Source of the DNA: Pseudooceanicola aestuarii
GTDB lineage: Bacteria; Pseudomonadota; Alphaproteobacteria; Rhodobacterales; Rhodobacteraceae
Direction of reading: 5' to 3'
Length of the DNA: 64,000 bases
Assembly (NCBI RefSeq): GCF_010614805.1
Contig: NZ_JAAFZC010000001.1
Span: 1,838,001 to 1,902,000 of the forward strand
Shown here in pieces: positions 28,864 through 36,398 of this stretch (position 1 is the first letter of the stretch; every line of letters begins with the position of its first letter). Made by a program: the position numbers and the translations under genes. The notes under the pieces are model-generated. The model was not told the DNA's origin. It saw only the letters and a program-made list of their open reading frames with translations, and ran no database searches.

Positions 28864-30372
28864 CTAGCCGGGGACCGACCGGACCAGCCGATAGGCCAGC
28901 GCCTCCGCCATGTGGGGGCGGCGGATCTGCGGGTCGCCGTCCAGATCGGCGATGGTGCGGGCCACGCGCAGGATGCGGTGGTAGCCCCGGGCCGATAATC
29001 CGAACCGCTCGGCCCCCTTGTGCAGCAGGGCACGGCATTCGGTGTCCAGGGGGGCGATCTCCTCCAGCATCTGCCCTTGCGCATCCGCGTTCAGGCGCAG
29101 CGGTGTGCCGAAGCGGCGGGCCTGCACCGCGCGGGCAGCGGCGATGCGGGCGCTGGCCTCGGCGCTGCCTTCTTCGGGCGGGGGCAGGTCCAGGTCGGTG
29201 AAGGCAACAGGCGGTACGTCCAGGCGGATGTCGAACCGGTCAAGCAGCGGCCCTGAAATCCGGGTCAGGTAATCGGTGCCGCAGACGGGCGCCTTGTTGC
29301 AGGCGCGCGCCGGGTCCGTCAGGTGCCCGCAGCGGCAGGGATTCGCCGCCGCGAGCAGCAGGAAGCGGCAGGGATAGGTCATCCGGGCACTGGCGCGGGA
29401 GATCGTGACCTCTCCGGTTTCCAGCGGTTGGCGCAATGTCTCCAGCACGCCGCGCGAGAATTCGGGGAATTCGTCCAGGAACAGCACGCCGTTATGGGCC
29501 AGGCTGACTTCGCCCGGACCGGCGGTGCGGCCGCCGCCCACCATCGCGGCCATCGACGCGGTGTGATGCGGATCGCGGAACGGGCGGGCCCGGCAGATCC
29601 CGCCTTCGCCGGTCAGCCCGGCGAGGGAATGCACCATGGAGGTTTCCAGCGCCTCTTCGGCGCTCAGATCGGGCAGCAGGCCGGGCATCCGCGCGGCCAT
29701 CATGGATTTCCCGGCCCCCGGCGGGCCGATCATCAGCAGGTGGTGCCGCCCGGCGGCGGCGACTTCCAGCGCGCGCTTGGCCCGTTCCTGGCCCTTCACG
29801 TCGCGCAGGTCGCGGGTCAGGCGGGGGGCGGGGATTTCGCCGGGCTGCGCGGGGGCGATGGGGGATTGGCCGGTCAGGTGGCGCAGCAGATCGCCCAGGC
29901 TGGCCGCGCCGATGACGCGGGTACTGTCGATCCAGGCCGCTTCGGCCGCGGAAGCCGCAGGGCAGAGCAGCCCGCGCCCGTGTTCCGCCGCCGACAGCGC
30001 CGCAGGCAATGCGCCCGCCACTGGCATCAGGGTTCCGTCAAGGCTCAGCTCTCCGAGGCTGACATGTTCTTCGACAACGTCGGGGGGCAGGATATCGATC
30101 GCGGCCAACAGGGCCAGCGCCAGCGGCAGGTCGAAATGGCTGCCTTCCTTGGGCATGTCGGCGGGCGAGAGGTTGATGGTGATCCGGCTGGAGGGCAGGG
30201 CGATGCGCAACGTCGTGAGGGCCGCACGGACGCGGTCGCGGGCCTCCGACACGGCCTTGTCCGGCAGACCCACCACGGAAAAGGCGGGCATTCCCGGCGT
30301 GATCGCGCATTGCACCTGTACTGGCGCGGCCTCTACCCCGTGAAAGGCGACGCTGTAGGTGCGAATGACCAT
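28864..30372 (-). CDS. YifB/ComM-family Mg-chelatase-like AAA+ ATPase
   Basis: This 502-residue protein has an N-terminal Lon-like domain (residues 1-165, YSVAFHGVEAAPVQVQCAI onward) and an AAA+ module with Walker A MIGPPGAGKSMMAARM and Walker B GVLFLDEFPEF. A Mg-chelatase-type C-terminal domain follows, with zinc-type cysteines in NPCRCGHLTDPARACNK. ComM of Vibrio and Haemophilus is a hexameric helicase that promotes branch migration during natural transformation; the same role here is by homology. It is convergent with gshB. The GST gene ends 66 bp upstream on the same strand. Confidence 0.92.
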   Translation of the reverse strand: MVIRTYSVAFHGVEAAPVQVQCAITPGMPAFSVVGLPDKAVSEARDRVRAALTTLRIALPSSRITINLSPADMPKEGSHFDLPLALALLAAIDILPPDVVEEHVSLGELSLDGTLMPVAGALPAALSAAEHGRGLLCPAASAAEAAWIDSTRVIGAASLGDLLRHLTGQSPIAPAQPGEIPAPRLTRDLRDVKGQERAKRALEVAAAGRHHLLMIGPPGAGKSMMAARMPGLLPDLSAEEALETSMVHSLAGLTGEGGICRARPFRDPHHTASMAAMVGGGRTAGPGEVSLAHNGVLFLDEFPEFSRGVLETLRQPLETGEVTISRASARMTYPCRFLLLAAANPCRCGHLTDPARACNKAPVCGTDYLTRISGPLLDRFDIRLDVPPVAFTDLDLPPPEEGSAEASARIAAARAVQARRFGTPLRLNADAQGQMLEEIAPLDTECRALLHKGAERFGLSARGYHRILRVARTIADLDGDPQIRRPHMAEALAYRLVRSVPG

Positions 30373-30437
30373 TCTCGCGGCTCCTGCCCCTCCCCGTTTC
30401 GCCGTGTAGGGGTAGCACCGGCCGCGTTACCGAACGG

Positions 30438-31307
30438 TTAATTGTTGACCAGTTCCATGAAATCCGGCCAGGCCTCGGGATCGGCCAGGGTCTTGTCACG
30501 GCAGGTCGGGTTGCAAAAGCCGTAGACCGAGCCTTCGAGCTCAAGGAAATCGGTGACCGGGCGACCGGAATAGGGGCACATGCCGTTCACGGAGGGGCCC
30601 GCCGATGTCTGCGCGACGCGCGGTGCGGGGCCAGCCCATGCGTCACGGGGCAGGGCCAGCGCATAGGGTTCGCTGGCAAAGACCTCGGTCCCGCCCATGG
30701 CGCGCCAGCGGCGAAAGCTCGGATCTGCCAGAGTTGTCGCGACATAGGCGGCCAGCGTGTCGGACACCGGCAAGCCGTAGCCCGCGATCCGCGCCGCCAC
30801 CGGGGCATAGAACGCATCCGCCGCACTGTATTCGCCAAAGATCCACGGACCCGCCGCGCCGTGCCGGTTCCGCGCAAGGCTGATCAGATCGTCGATCCGT
30901 GCCACATCGTCCAAAACCGCCTGAGACGGGACAAAGCCGCGATATTGCCCGATCAGCTGCATCGGGCAATCGCCGCGCAGCGCGGTGAACCCGGCGTGCA
31001 TCTCGGCGCTGATCCAGCGGGCCAGGACGCGGGCGGCGGGGTCTGCGGGCCAATAGCCGGCGTCGGGAAAGGCCTCCGCCAGGGTTTCGGCGATGGCAAG
31101 GGTTTCACCGCAGATCGTGCCGTCGGGCGTGACCAGAACGGGTACCAGCCGGGCCGGCGCCAGGTCGCGCAGGCTGTCGGCGAGGGGGGCGGAATACAGG
31201 CTGGCAGTGCGCGCGCGGAAAGGGATGCCGAATTTCTCCAGCAGCAGCCAGCCGCGCAGGGACCAGCTGGAAAAGGTCTTCTCGCCGATGATCAGGGTGT
31301 AGGTCAT
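30438..31307 (-). CDS. Glutathione S-transferase family protein with a C-terminal Cys-rich module
   Basis: This 289-residue protein has a thioredoxin-fold N-terminus (YTLIIGEKTFSSWSLRGWLLL) and an all-helical GST C-domain to about residue 230. A canonical GST ends there. This one adds ~50 residues: Cys244 in MCPYSGRPV, then Cys265 and Cys269 in YGFCNPTCRDK. The FCNPxC pattern resembles a YHS/TRASH-type metal-binding or redox module. The catalytic Ser of many GSTs may be Ser13/14 (FSSWS). The substrate is unknown; a role in metal or redox handling is speculation. Confidence 0.82.
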   Translation of the reverse strand: MTYTLIIGEKTFSSWSLRGWLLLEKFGIPFRARTASLYSAPLADSLRDLAPARLVPVLVTPDGTICGETLAIAETLAEAFPDAGYWPADPAARVLARWISAEMHAGFTALRGDCPMQLIGQYRGFVPSQAVLDDVARIDDLISLARNRHGAAGPWIFGEYSAADAFYAPVAARIAGYGLPVSDTLAAYVATTLADPSFRRWRAMGGTEVFASEPYALALPRDAWAGPAPRVAQTSAGPSVNGMCPYSGRPVTDFLELEGSVYGFCNPTCRDKTLADPEAWPDFMELVNN

Positions 31308-31383
31308 GGGGTGCTCCGCAATGTTTCCATGACGTTAGCCAAGGTGTGCAGAGGGGCAAAGCGAATGGTTGTGGCCTGAGACA

Positions 31384-31962
31384 TCACGCCATGTGATTGA
31401 TCCGGGAGACCTGCCAGCCCGCAGCGCCCCGGCGGATCGCTGTCACCGATAGGGTGTCGATCTTCTGGCCCAAGGTCACGCGCGGGGCCTCTGCCCGGGC
31501 GCGGCCGAGGGCGGTGAGGATCACGCCGAAATGGGCCACCACGACGATATCGCGCCCCGCATGTGCCCTGTGCAGCCGGTCCAGCGCGGCCCAGACGCGG
31601 GCGGCGACGTCGTCCCAGCTTTCGCCGCCGGGGGCCTTGATGGGGCCGGGGTCTTCCCAGAACCGGCGGCTGAGTTCGGGATCGGTCCGCGCGATATCGG
31701 AGAAATGGCGCCCGTCCCACTCGCCGAAATCAAATTCCCGCAGGTCGGAATCGTGGGCCAGCCGCGTACGGCCCGGCGACAGCACATCGGCTGTGGTCAC
31801 CGCGCGTTGCAGATCGGAGGATACGACCAGCGCATCCGCAGGCAGCAGCGCGTTCAGCCGGGCGATCTGATCCGTATCGGACAGGTCGGCGGGCACGTCC
31901 CGCCAGCCGACAAAGGTCTTCTGATGGGTCGGCCCGTGCCGGACGAGGTGAAACCGGGTCAT
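31384..31962 (-). CDS. Histidine phosphatase-family protein, possible alpha-ribazole phosphatase
   Basis: This 192-residue protein has the catalytic RHG motif at residues 8-10 (FHLVRHGPTH). The second histidine is in VVVAHFGVIL, and SSDLQRAV is the usual mid-motif. It begins within the cobU stop (ATGA overlap, 31959-31962), so it is translationally coupled to cobU. That context suggests CobC-like alpha-ribazole-5'-phosphate phosphatase in cobalamin nucleotide-loop assembly, but the fold alone also fits phosphoglycerate-mutase-like enzymes. Confidence 0.8.
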   Translation of the reverse strand: MTRFHLVRHGPTHQKTFVGWRDVPADLSDTDQIARLNALLPADALVVSSDLQRAVTTADVLSPGRTRLAHDSDLREFDFGEWDGRHFSDIARTDPELSRRFWEDPGPIKAPGGESWDDVAARVWAALDRLHRAHAGRDIVVVAHFGVILTALGRARAEAPRVTLGQKIDTLSVTAIRRGAAGWQVSRINHMA

Positions 31963-32492
31963 GGCAGTTGTCCCTTCAGCACGTTGGGCAGCCCCGCGAT
32001 CACCTGCACGACCAGCTCGGCCTGCGCGGCGAGGCGGATATTCAACCGGCCCTGCGCCTCGCGGAAGGCGCGGGCCAGAGCGTTGTCGGGCACCACGCCC
32101 TGGCCGGTTTCGTTGGTCACCACGATGACCGGCGCGGGGCAGCTGTCCAGCGCGGTCAGCAACTCGGTGGTGGCTTTATCCAGCGCGGCCTGAGCCATCA
32201 TTTGATTGCTCAGCCATAGGGTGGCGCAATCCAGCAGGACGGGCCGGTCGGGCGTCAGTTGCCCCAGCACGGCGGGCAGGTCCAGCGGCGCTTCCACCAA
32301 CTGCCACTCCGGGCCACGCCGGTCGGCATGGCGGGCGATACGGGCGCGCATCTCGTCATCCAGCGCCTGCGCGGTGGCAAGGTAAACGCGCGGCGATCCC
32401 CCGGAAATGACCAGATTTTCCGCGAACTCCGACTTGCCGGAAGCCGCGCCCCCGATGATCAGGCCTAGTCCGGGTAAGGATTTTTTCAACAT
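31959..32492 (-). CDS. cobU: Adenosylcobinamide kinase/guanylyltransferase
   Basis: This 177-residue enzyme phosphorylates adenosylcobinamide and transfers GMP to it during vitamin B12 synthesis or salvage. The P-loop GGAASGKS is at residues 14-21, and the IARHADRRGPEW segment contains the guanylylated His region. NETGQGVVPDN is the usual C-terminal signature. It starts 69 bp from the divergent rpoH coding region. No cobalamin riboswitch was recognised in that gap, and cobS/cobT are not here. Confidence 0.95.
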   Translation of the reverse strand: MLKKSLPGLGLIIGGAASGKSEFAENLVISGGSPRVYLATAQALDDEMRARIARHADRRGPEWQLVEAPLDLPAVLGQLTPDRPVLLDCATLWLSNQMMAQAALDKATTELLTALDSCPAPVIVVTNETGQGVVPDNALARAFREAQGRLNIRLAAQAELVVQVIAGLPNVLKGQLP

Positions 32493-32497
32493 TCTCG

Positions 32498-32526
32498 TGA
32501 ACCAATTGGGGTCTCAGACGTATATC
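32498..32526 (+). promoter_or_regulatory. Candidate promoter upstream of rpoH
   Basis: TGAACC (32498-32503) and TATATC (32521-32526) are separated by 17 nt. TGAACC is one base from the TGATCC-type -35 reported for the RpoE-controlled rpoH-II promoter in Rhodobacter, which would fit a stress-induced sigma gene. The assignment is tentative; a housekeeping promoter reading is also possible. Confidence 0.3.
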
Positions 32527-32560
32527 TCATGACCGTTATTCAACAAGTGCATTTGCCAAG

Positions 32561-33472
32561 ATGCACTGGGACCAGCAGAAACCGGGGGTGTGCATGGCCT
32601 TTGCCACTGGAAGCGAGACGAACCTGTCCAGAACCGCGATGAAGGCGGAATTGCTGGACGCGGAAACCGAATTGACCCTGGCTTATGCCTGGCGCGACGA
32701 CCGGGACGAGATGGCGCTGCACCGGCTGGTCACCGCCTACATGCGGCTGGCGATTTCGATGGCGTCGAAATACCGCCGCTACGGCGCGCCGATGAACGAT
32801 CTGATCCAGGAGGCCGGGCTGGGCCTGATGAAGGCCGCCGACAAGTTCGATCCTGATCGGGGGGTGCGGTTCTCCACCTACGCGGTCTGGTGGATCAAGG
32901 CGTCGATCCAGGATTACGTGATGCGCAATTGGTCGATGGTGCGCACCGGTTCCACCTCGTCGCAGAAGTCGCTGTTCTTCAACATGCGCCGCGTCCAGGC
33001 CCGGCTGGAGCGGGAAGCCATGGCCCGGGGGGAGGAACTGGGTGGCCACCAGCTGCGCCAGATGATCGCGACCGAGGTTGGCGTGCCTCTGCGTGACGTG
33101 GAGATGATGGAGGGGCGGTTGTCCGGCTCCGACTATTCGCTGAACGCGACGCAATCGGCGGATGACGAGGGCCGCGAATGGATCGAGACGCTGGAAGACG
33201 ACAGCGCACAGGCCGCCGAGACGGTCGCCGACAGCCATGACCGCGCCGCGCTGCGCGCCTGGCTGACCAACGCGATGTCCGAACTGAACGAGCGGGAGCG
33301 ACTGATCGTCCGCGAACGCAAGCTGCGCCCCGATGCCCGCACGCTGGAAAGCCTGGGGACCGAACTGGGCCTGTCCAAGGAACGCGTGCGCCAGTTGGAG
33401 GCCGGGGCTTTCAAGAAGATGCGCCGCACCCTGGAAGACCTGGGGGCGGAACCGGAATTGCTGTTGCATTGA
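32561..33472 (+). CDS. rpoH: RNA polymerase sigma-32 factor, RpoH-II type
   Basis: This alternative sigma factor of 292-303 residues directs heat-shock and oxidative/singlet-oxygen response genes. Region 2 has NDLIQEAGLGLMKAADKFDP and FSTYAVWWIKASIQDYVMRN. The RpoH box reads SQKSLFFNMRRVQARL, a variant of the canonical QRKLFFNLR. Region 4 includes GLSKERVRQLEAGAFKKM. The start is ATG 32561 or, more conserved, ATG 32594 (MAFATGSETNL). The altered RpoH box and the coaBC-dut neighbourhood suggest the RpoH-II paralogue; that is inference. Confidence 0.93.
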   Translation: MHWDQQKPGVCMAFATGSETNLSRTAMKAELLDAETELTLAYAWRDDRDEMALHRLVTAYMRLAISMASKYRRYGAPMNDLIQEAGLGLMKAADKFDPDRGVRFSTYAVWWIKASIQDYVMRNWSMVRTGSTSSQKSLFFNMRRVQARLEREAMARGEELGGHQLRQMIATEVGVPLRDVEMMEGRLSGSDYSLNATQSADDEGREWIETLEDDSAQAAETVADSHDRAALRAWLTNAMSELNERERLIVRERKLRPDARTLESLGTELGLSKERVRQLEAGAFKKMRRTLEDLGAEPELLLH

Positions 33473-33644
33473 GTTCCCACTGCCGGCAGGCAGCGCCCAA
33501 GCGCGGCAGATCGTGGCGTGACAGTTTCGAGGGGGCCGGGCGGCAGTCCGGGTCTCTTTGCCTTTCCGCCCGGCACCGCTTGCTTGTCCCCGGAACGGGG
33601 GCGGCCTAGTCTCCGTCCCGAATGACCCAAGACGGAGCGGTCCC

Positions 33645-34838
33645 ATGCTGGCGGGCAAGCGCATACTCCTGATCATCGGCGGCGGCATTGCCGCCTACAA
33701 GGGGCTGGAACTGATCCGCCTGTTGCGTAAATCCGGCGCGGCGGTGACACCCGTGATGACCCCGGCGGCGGCGCAATTCGTCACGCCGATGGCGGTGGCT
33801 GCGCTGGCGGGGGAGCAGGTTCATACCGATCTGTTCGACCTGACCAACGAGGCGGAGATGGGCCATATCCAGCTGTCGCGCGTGGCCGATCTGGTGGTCG
33901 TGGCACCGGCCACGGCCGACCTGATCGGCAAGATCGCGGGCGGGTTGGCGAATGATCTGGCCTCCACCCTGCTGATGGCGACGGACACGCCGGTGCTGCT
34001 GGCCCCGGCGATGAACGTGCGGATGTGGGAGCACCCCTCCGTCCGGCGCAACGTCGCGCAATTGCAGGCCGATGGCATCGCCACCATCGGCCCGGATGCG
34101 GGCGACATGGCCTGTGGCGAATATGGTCCGGGCCGCATGGCAGAACCCGCCGCCATTCTGGAGGCGATCACCAGCCAGTTGCGCGCCGGGCCTTTGGCGG
34201 GGCGGCGCATTCTTGTGACCTCTGGCCCGACCCATGAGCCGATCGATCCGGTGCGTTATATCGCCAACCGCTCCTCGGGCGCGCAGGGGACGGCGATTGC
34301 CCGTGCGCTGGCCGGGCTGGGCGCCGAAGTCGTCTTTGTCACCGGGCCGGCCGACGTGCCGCCACCCGAGAGCGTGATCGTCCGGCGCGTCGAAACCGCC
34401 CGCGAGATGCTGGAGGCGGTGCAACAGGCGCTGCCCGCCGATGTCGCGATCTTTGCCGCCGCGGTGGCCGATTGGCGGGTCCGGCGGGAATCCAGCTCGA
34501 AGATCAAGAAGGATGGCGGCGCCCTGCCGGTTCTGGAATTCGACGAGAACCCCGACATCCTGGCCCAGGTTGCACAGATGGGGCAGGGACGGCCACCGCT
34601 GGTTGTGGGCTTTGCCGCCGAAACCGACGACGTGCTGGCCCATGCCACGGCGAAACGTGCGCGCAAGGGCTGCGACTGGATCGTCGCCAATGATGTCAGT
34701 CCCGGCACCGGCATCATGGGGGGGACGGAAAACGCCGTGACCCTGATCACCGACACCGGGGCCGAGGACTGGCCCCGCATGGACAAGGCGCAGGTGGCCA
34801 ACCGCCTCGCCCACCGCATAGCAGAGGCCCTGACATGA
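33645..34838 (+). CDS. coaBC: Phosphopantothenoylcysteine synthetase/decarboxylase
   Basis: This 397-residue bifunctional enzyme makes 4'-phosphopantetheine for coenzyme A. The N-terminal CoaC flavodoxin-like domain has the FMN site IIGGGIAAYKGLELIRLL and substrate motif APAMNVRMWEHPSV. The active-site His is in GHIQLSRVAD. The C-terminal CoaB domain has VTSGPTHEPIDPVRYIANR and SGAQGTAIARALA. The ATG at 33645 gives the family N-terminus; the longer ORF upstream is not supported. Its stop overlaps the dut start (ATGA). Confidence 0.96.
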   Translation: MLAGKRILLIIGGGIAAYKGLELIRLLRKSGAAVTPVMTPAAAQFVTPMAVAALAGEQVHTDLFDLTNEAEMGHIQLSRVADLVVVAPATADLIGKIAGGLANDLASTLLMATDTPVLLAPAMNVRMWEHPSVRRNVAQLQADGIATIGPDAGDMACGEYGPGRMAEPAAILEAITSQLRAGPLAGRRILVTSGPTHEPIDPVRYIANRSSGAQGTAIARALAGLGAEVVFVTGPADVPPPESVIVRRVETAREMLEAVQQALPADVAIFAAAVADWRVRRESSSKIKKDGGALPVLEFDENPDILAQVAQMGQGRPPLVVGFAAETDDVLAHATAKRARKGCDWIVANDVSPGTGIMGGTENAVTLITDTGAEDWPRMDKAQVANRLAHRIAEALT

Positions 34839-35308
34839 CCACTCGCCCCGCCATTTCCCTTGCCCTGACCGACGATGCCGATCCTGCCCTGCCGCTGCCC
34901 GCCTATGAAAGCGACGGCGCGGCGGGCGCCGACCTGCGGGCCAATTTCCCCGCCGATCAGCGTGCGGCCGGCCTGACGTTGGCGCCGGGCGCGCGTGCGT
35001 TGATCCCCACGGGGCTGCGCATGGCGATCCCGCAGGGGTTCGAGGTCCAGGTGCGGCCACGCTCGGGCCTGGCGTTGAAACAGGGGGTCACGGTGCTGAA
35101 CGCGCCGGGCACGGTGGACAGCGATTATCGCGGCCCCGTAGGGGTGATCGTGCTGAACACCGGGGAGGCGCCGGTGCAGATCACCCATGGCGACCGGGTC
35201 GCGCAGATGGTCGTGGCGCCGGTGGTGCAGGCGGATCTGACGCTGAGCGCCGAGCTCGACCAGACAGCGCGCGGCTCCGGTGGTTTCGGCTCCACCGGGG
35301 TGGCGTGA
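34835..35308 (+). CDS. dut: dUTP diphosphatase
   Basis: This 157-residue trimeric enzyme hydrolyses dUTP to dUMP, limiting uracil in DNA and supplying dTMP synthesis. All five motifs are seen: GAAGADLRA, RPRSGLAL, the uracil-site hairpin NAPGTVDSDYRGPVGVIVLN (with the catalytic Asp), GDRVAQMV, and the C-terminal arm GSGGFGSTG. coaBC-dut coupling is a frequent bacterial arrangement. A UDG-family gene is found elsewhere in the window but not adjacent. Confidence 0.97.
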   Translation: MTTRPAISLALTDDADPALPLPAYESDGAAGADLRANFPADQRAAGLTLAPGARALIPTGLRMAIPQGFEVQVRPRSGLALKQGVTVLNAPGTVDSDYRGPVGVIVLNTGEAPVQITHGDRVAQMVVAPVVQADLTLSAELDQTARGSGGFGSTGVA

Positions 35309-35342
35309 GGGGCGGGCAGATGACGCCGCCGGGGCAGGGCTG

Positions 35343-36398
35343 ATGGGCTGGTTGCTGTTGGCGGCGTTGGGGCTGTGGCTTGCGGGGGGGCGCTTCGGCG
35401 TCGGCCGGGCGGCGCGCGCGCAGGTGCTGGGCGCGCTCTACCTTGCCATTCTGGCGCTGCACCTGGTGCTGCCCGCCGCCCATCCACTGCGTCTGGCGAC
35501 TGGCGGCGGGGCTGCGCCCTGGCTGCTGCTGGGGGCGCTTGTCGGGGCGGTGGTCCTGTACCGGCTGGTCCTGACGCGGCTGCGCGTTCGGGCCGATGCG
35601 ATCGCCCAGGCCCGCCAGCCCGCCATGCCCCTGCGCAGCTTTTCCGACGCGGAACTGAACCGCTATGCCCGGCACATCGTAATGCGGGAGATCGGCGGGC
35701 CGGGGCAGAAGGCCTTGAAACAGGCCAGGGTTCTGGTGATCGGTGCCGGGGGGCTGGGATCGCCCGCGCTGATGTACCTGGCCGCCGCGGGCGTGGGGAC
35801 CATCGGGGTGATTGACGATGACGTGGTGGAAAACGCCAACCTGCAACGCCAGGTGCTGCACCGCGACGCTGATATCGACAGGCCCAAGGTGCAATCGGCG
35901 ATGGATGCGCTGCTGGCCCAGAACCCGCATGTCACGATCCACCCCTATCACCGTCGCCTCACCGCCGAGATCGCGGCGGACCTGCTGGCGGAATATGATC
36001 TGGTTCTTGATGGCACCGATAATTTCGACACCCGGTACCTGGCCAATCGCGCGGCCGTGGCGCAGGGCAAACCGCTGGTCAGCGGCGCCTTGACGCAATG
36101 GGAAGGCCAGCTGAGCGTCTTTCATCCCGCCGCCGGCGCCCCATGTTACCAATGTATCTTCCCGCAGGCGCCCGCGCCGCATCTGGCCCCCTCCTGCGCG
36201 GAGGCCGGCGTGCTTGGCCCCTTGCCCGGCGTGATCGGCACCATGATGGCGGTGGAAACCGTGAAGCTGATCACCGGCGCAGGCGCCCCCCTGCGAGGCG
36301 AAATGATGATCTACGACGCGCTGTGGGGCGAAACCCGCAAGATTGCGCTGAAACGCCGCCCGGATTGCCCGGTTTGCGGCACCAAGGAGACGACATGA
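35343..36398 (+). CDS. moeB: MoeB/ThiF-family adenylyltransferase with an N-terminal membrane anchor
   Basis: This 351-residue E1-like enzyme adenylates the C-terminal glycine of MoaD (molybdopterin synthase) or ThiS. From ~residue 95 it is a standard MoeB: RYARHIVMREIGGPGQKAL, nucleotide loop GAGGLGSPALMYLAAAGVG, zinc cysteines in CYQC and CPVCG, and a Cys in APSCAEAG. Residues 1-93 are unusual: about three hydrophobic segments (WLLLAALGLWLAGG, LGALYLAILALHLVLP, WLLLGALVGAVVLYRLVL). ATG 35343 follows GGGGCAGGG, so the anchor appears genuine; an internal ATG at 35625 would give the soluble form. Its stop overlaps the next gene (ATGA). Confidence 0.9.
   Translation: MGWLLLAALGLWLAGGRFGVGRAARAQVLGALYLAILALHLVLPAAHPLRLATGGGAAPWLLLGALVGAVVLYRLVLTRLRVRADAIAQARQPAMPLRSFSDAELNRYARHIVMREIGGPGQKALKQARVLVIGAGGLGSPALMYLAAAGVGTIGVIDDDVVENANLQRQVLHRDADIDRPKVQSAMDALLAQNPHVTIHPYHRRLTAEIAADLLAEYDLVLDGTDNFDTRYLANRAAVAQGKPLVSGALTQWEGQLSVFHPAAGAPCYQCIFPQAPAPHLAPSCAEAGVLGPLPGVIGTMMAVETVKLITGAGAPLRGEMMIYDALWGETRKIALKRRPDCPVCGTKETT

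Noticed and set aside
32493..32560. A cobalamin riboswitch upstream of cobU
   Set aside because: The gap is only about 68 bp and no B12-box-like sequence or long structured leader was seen.
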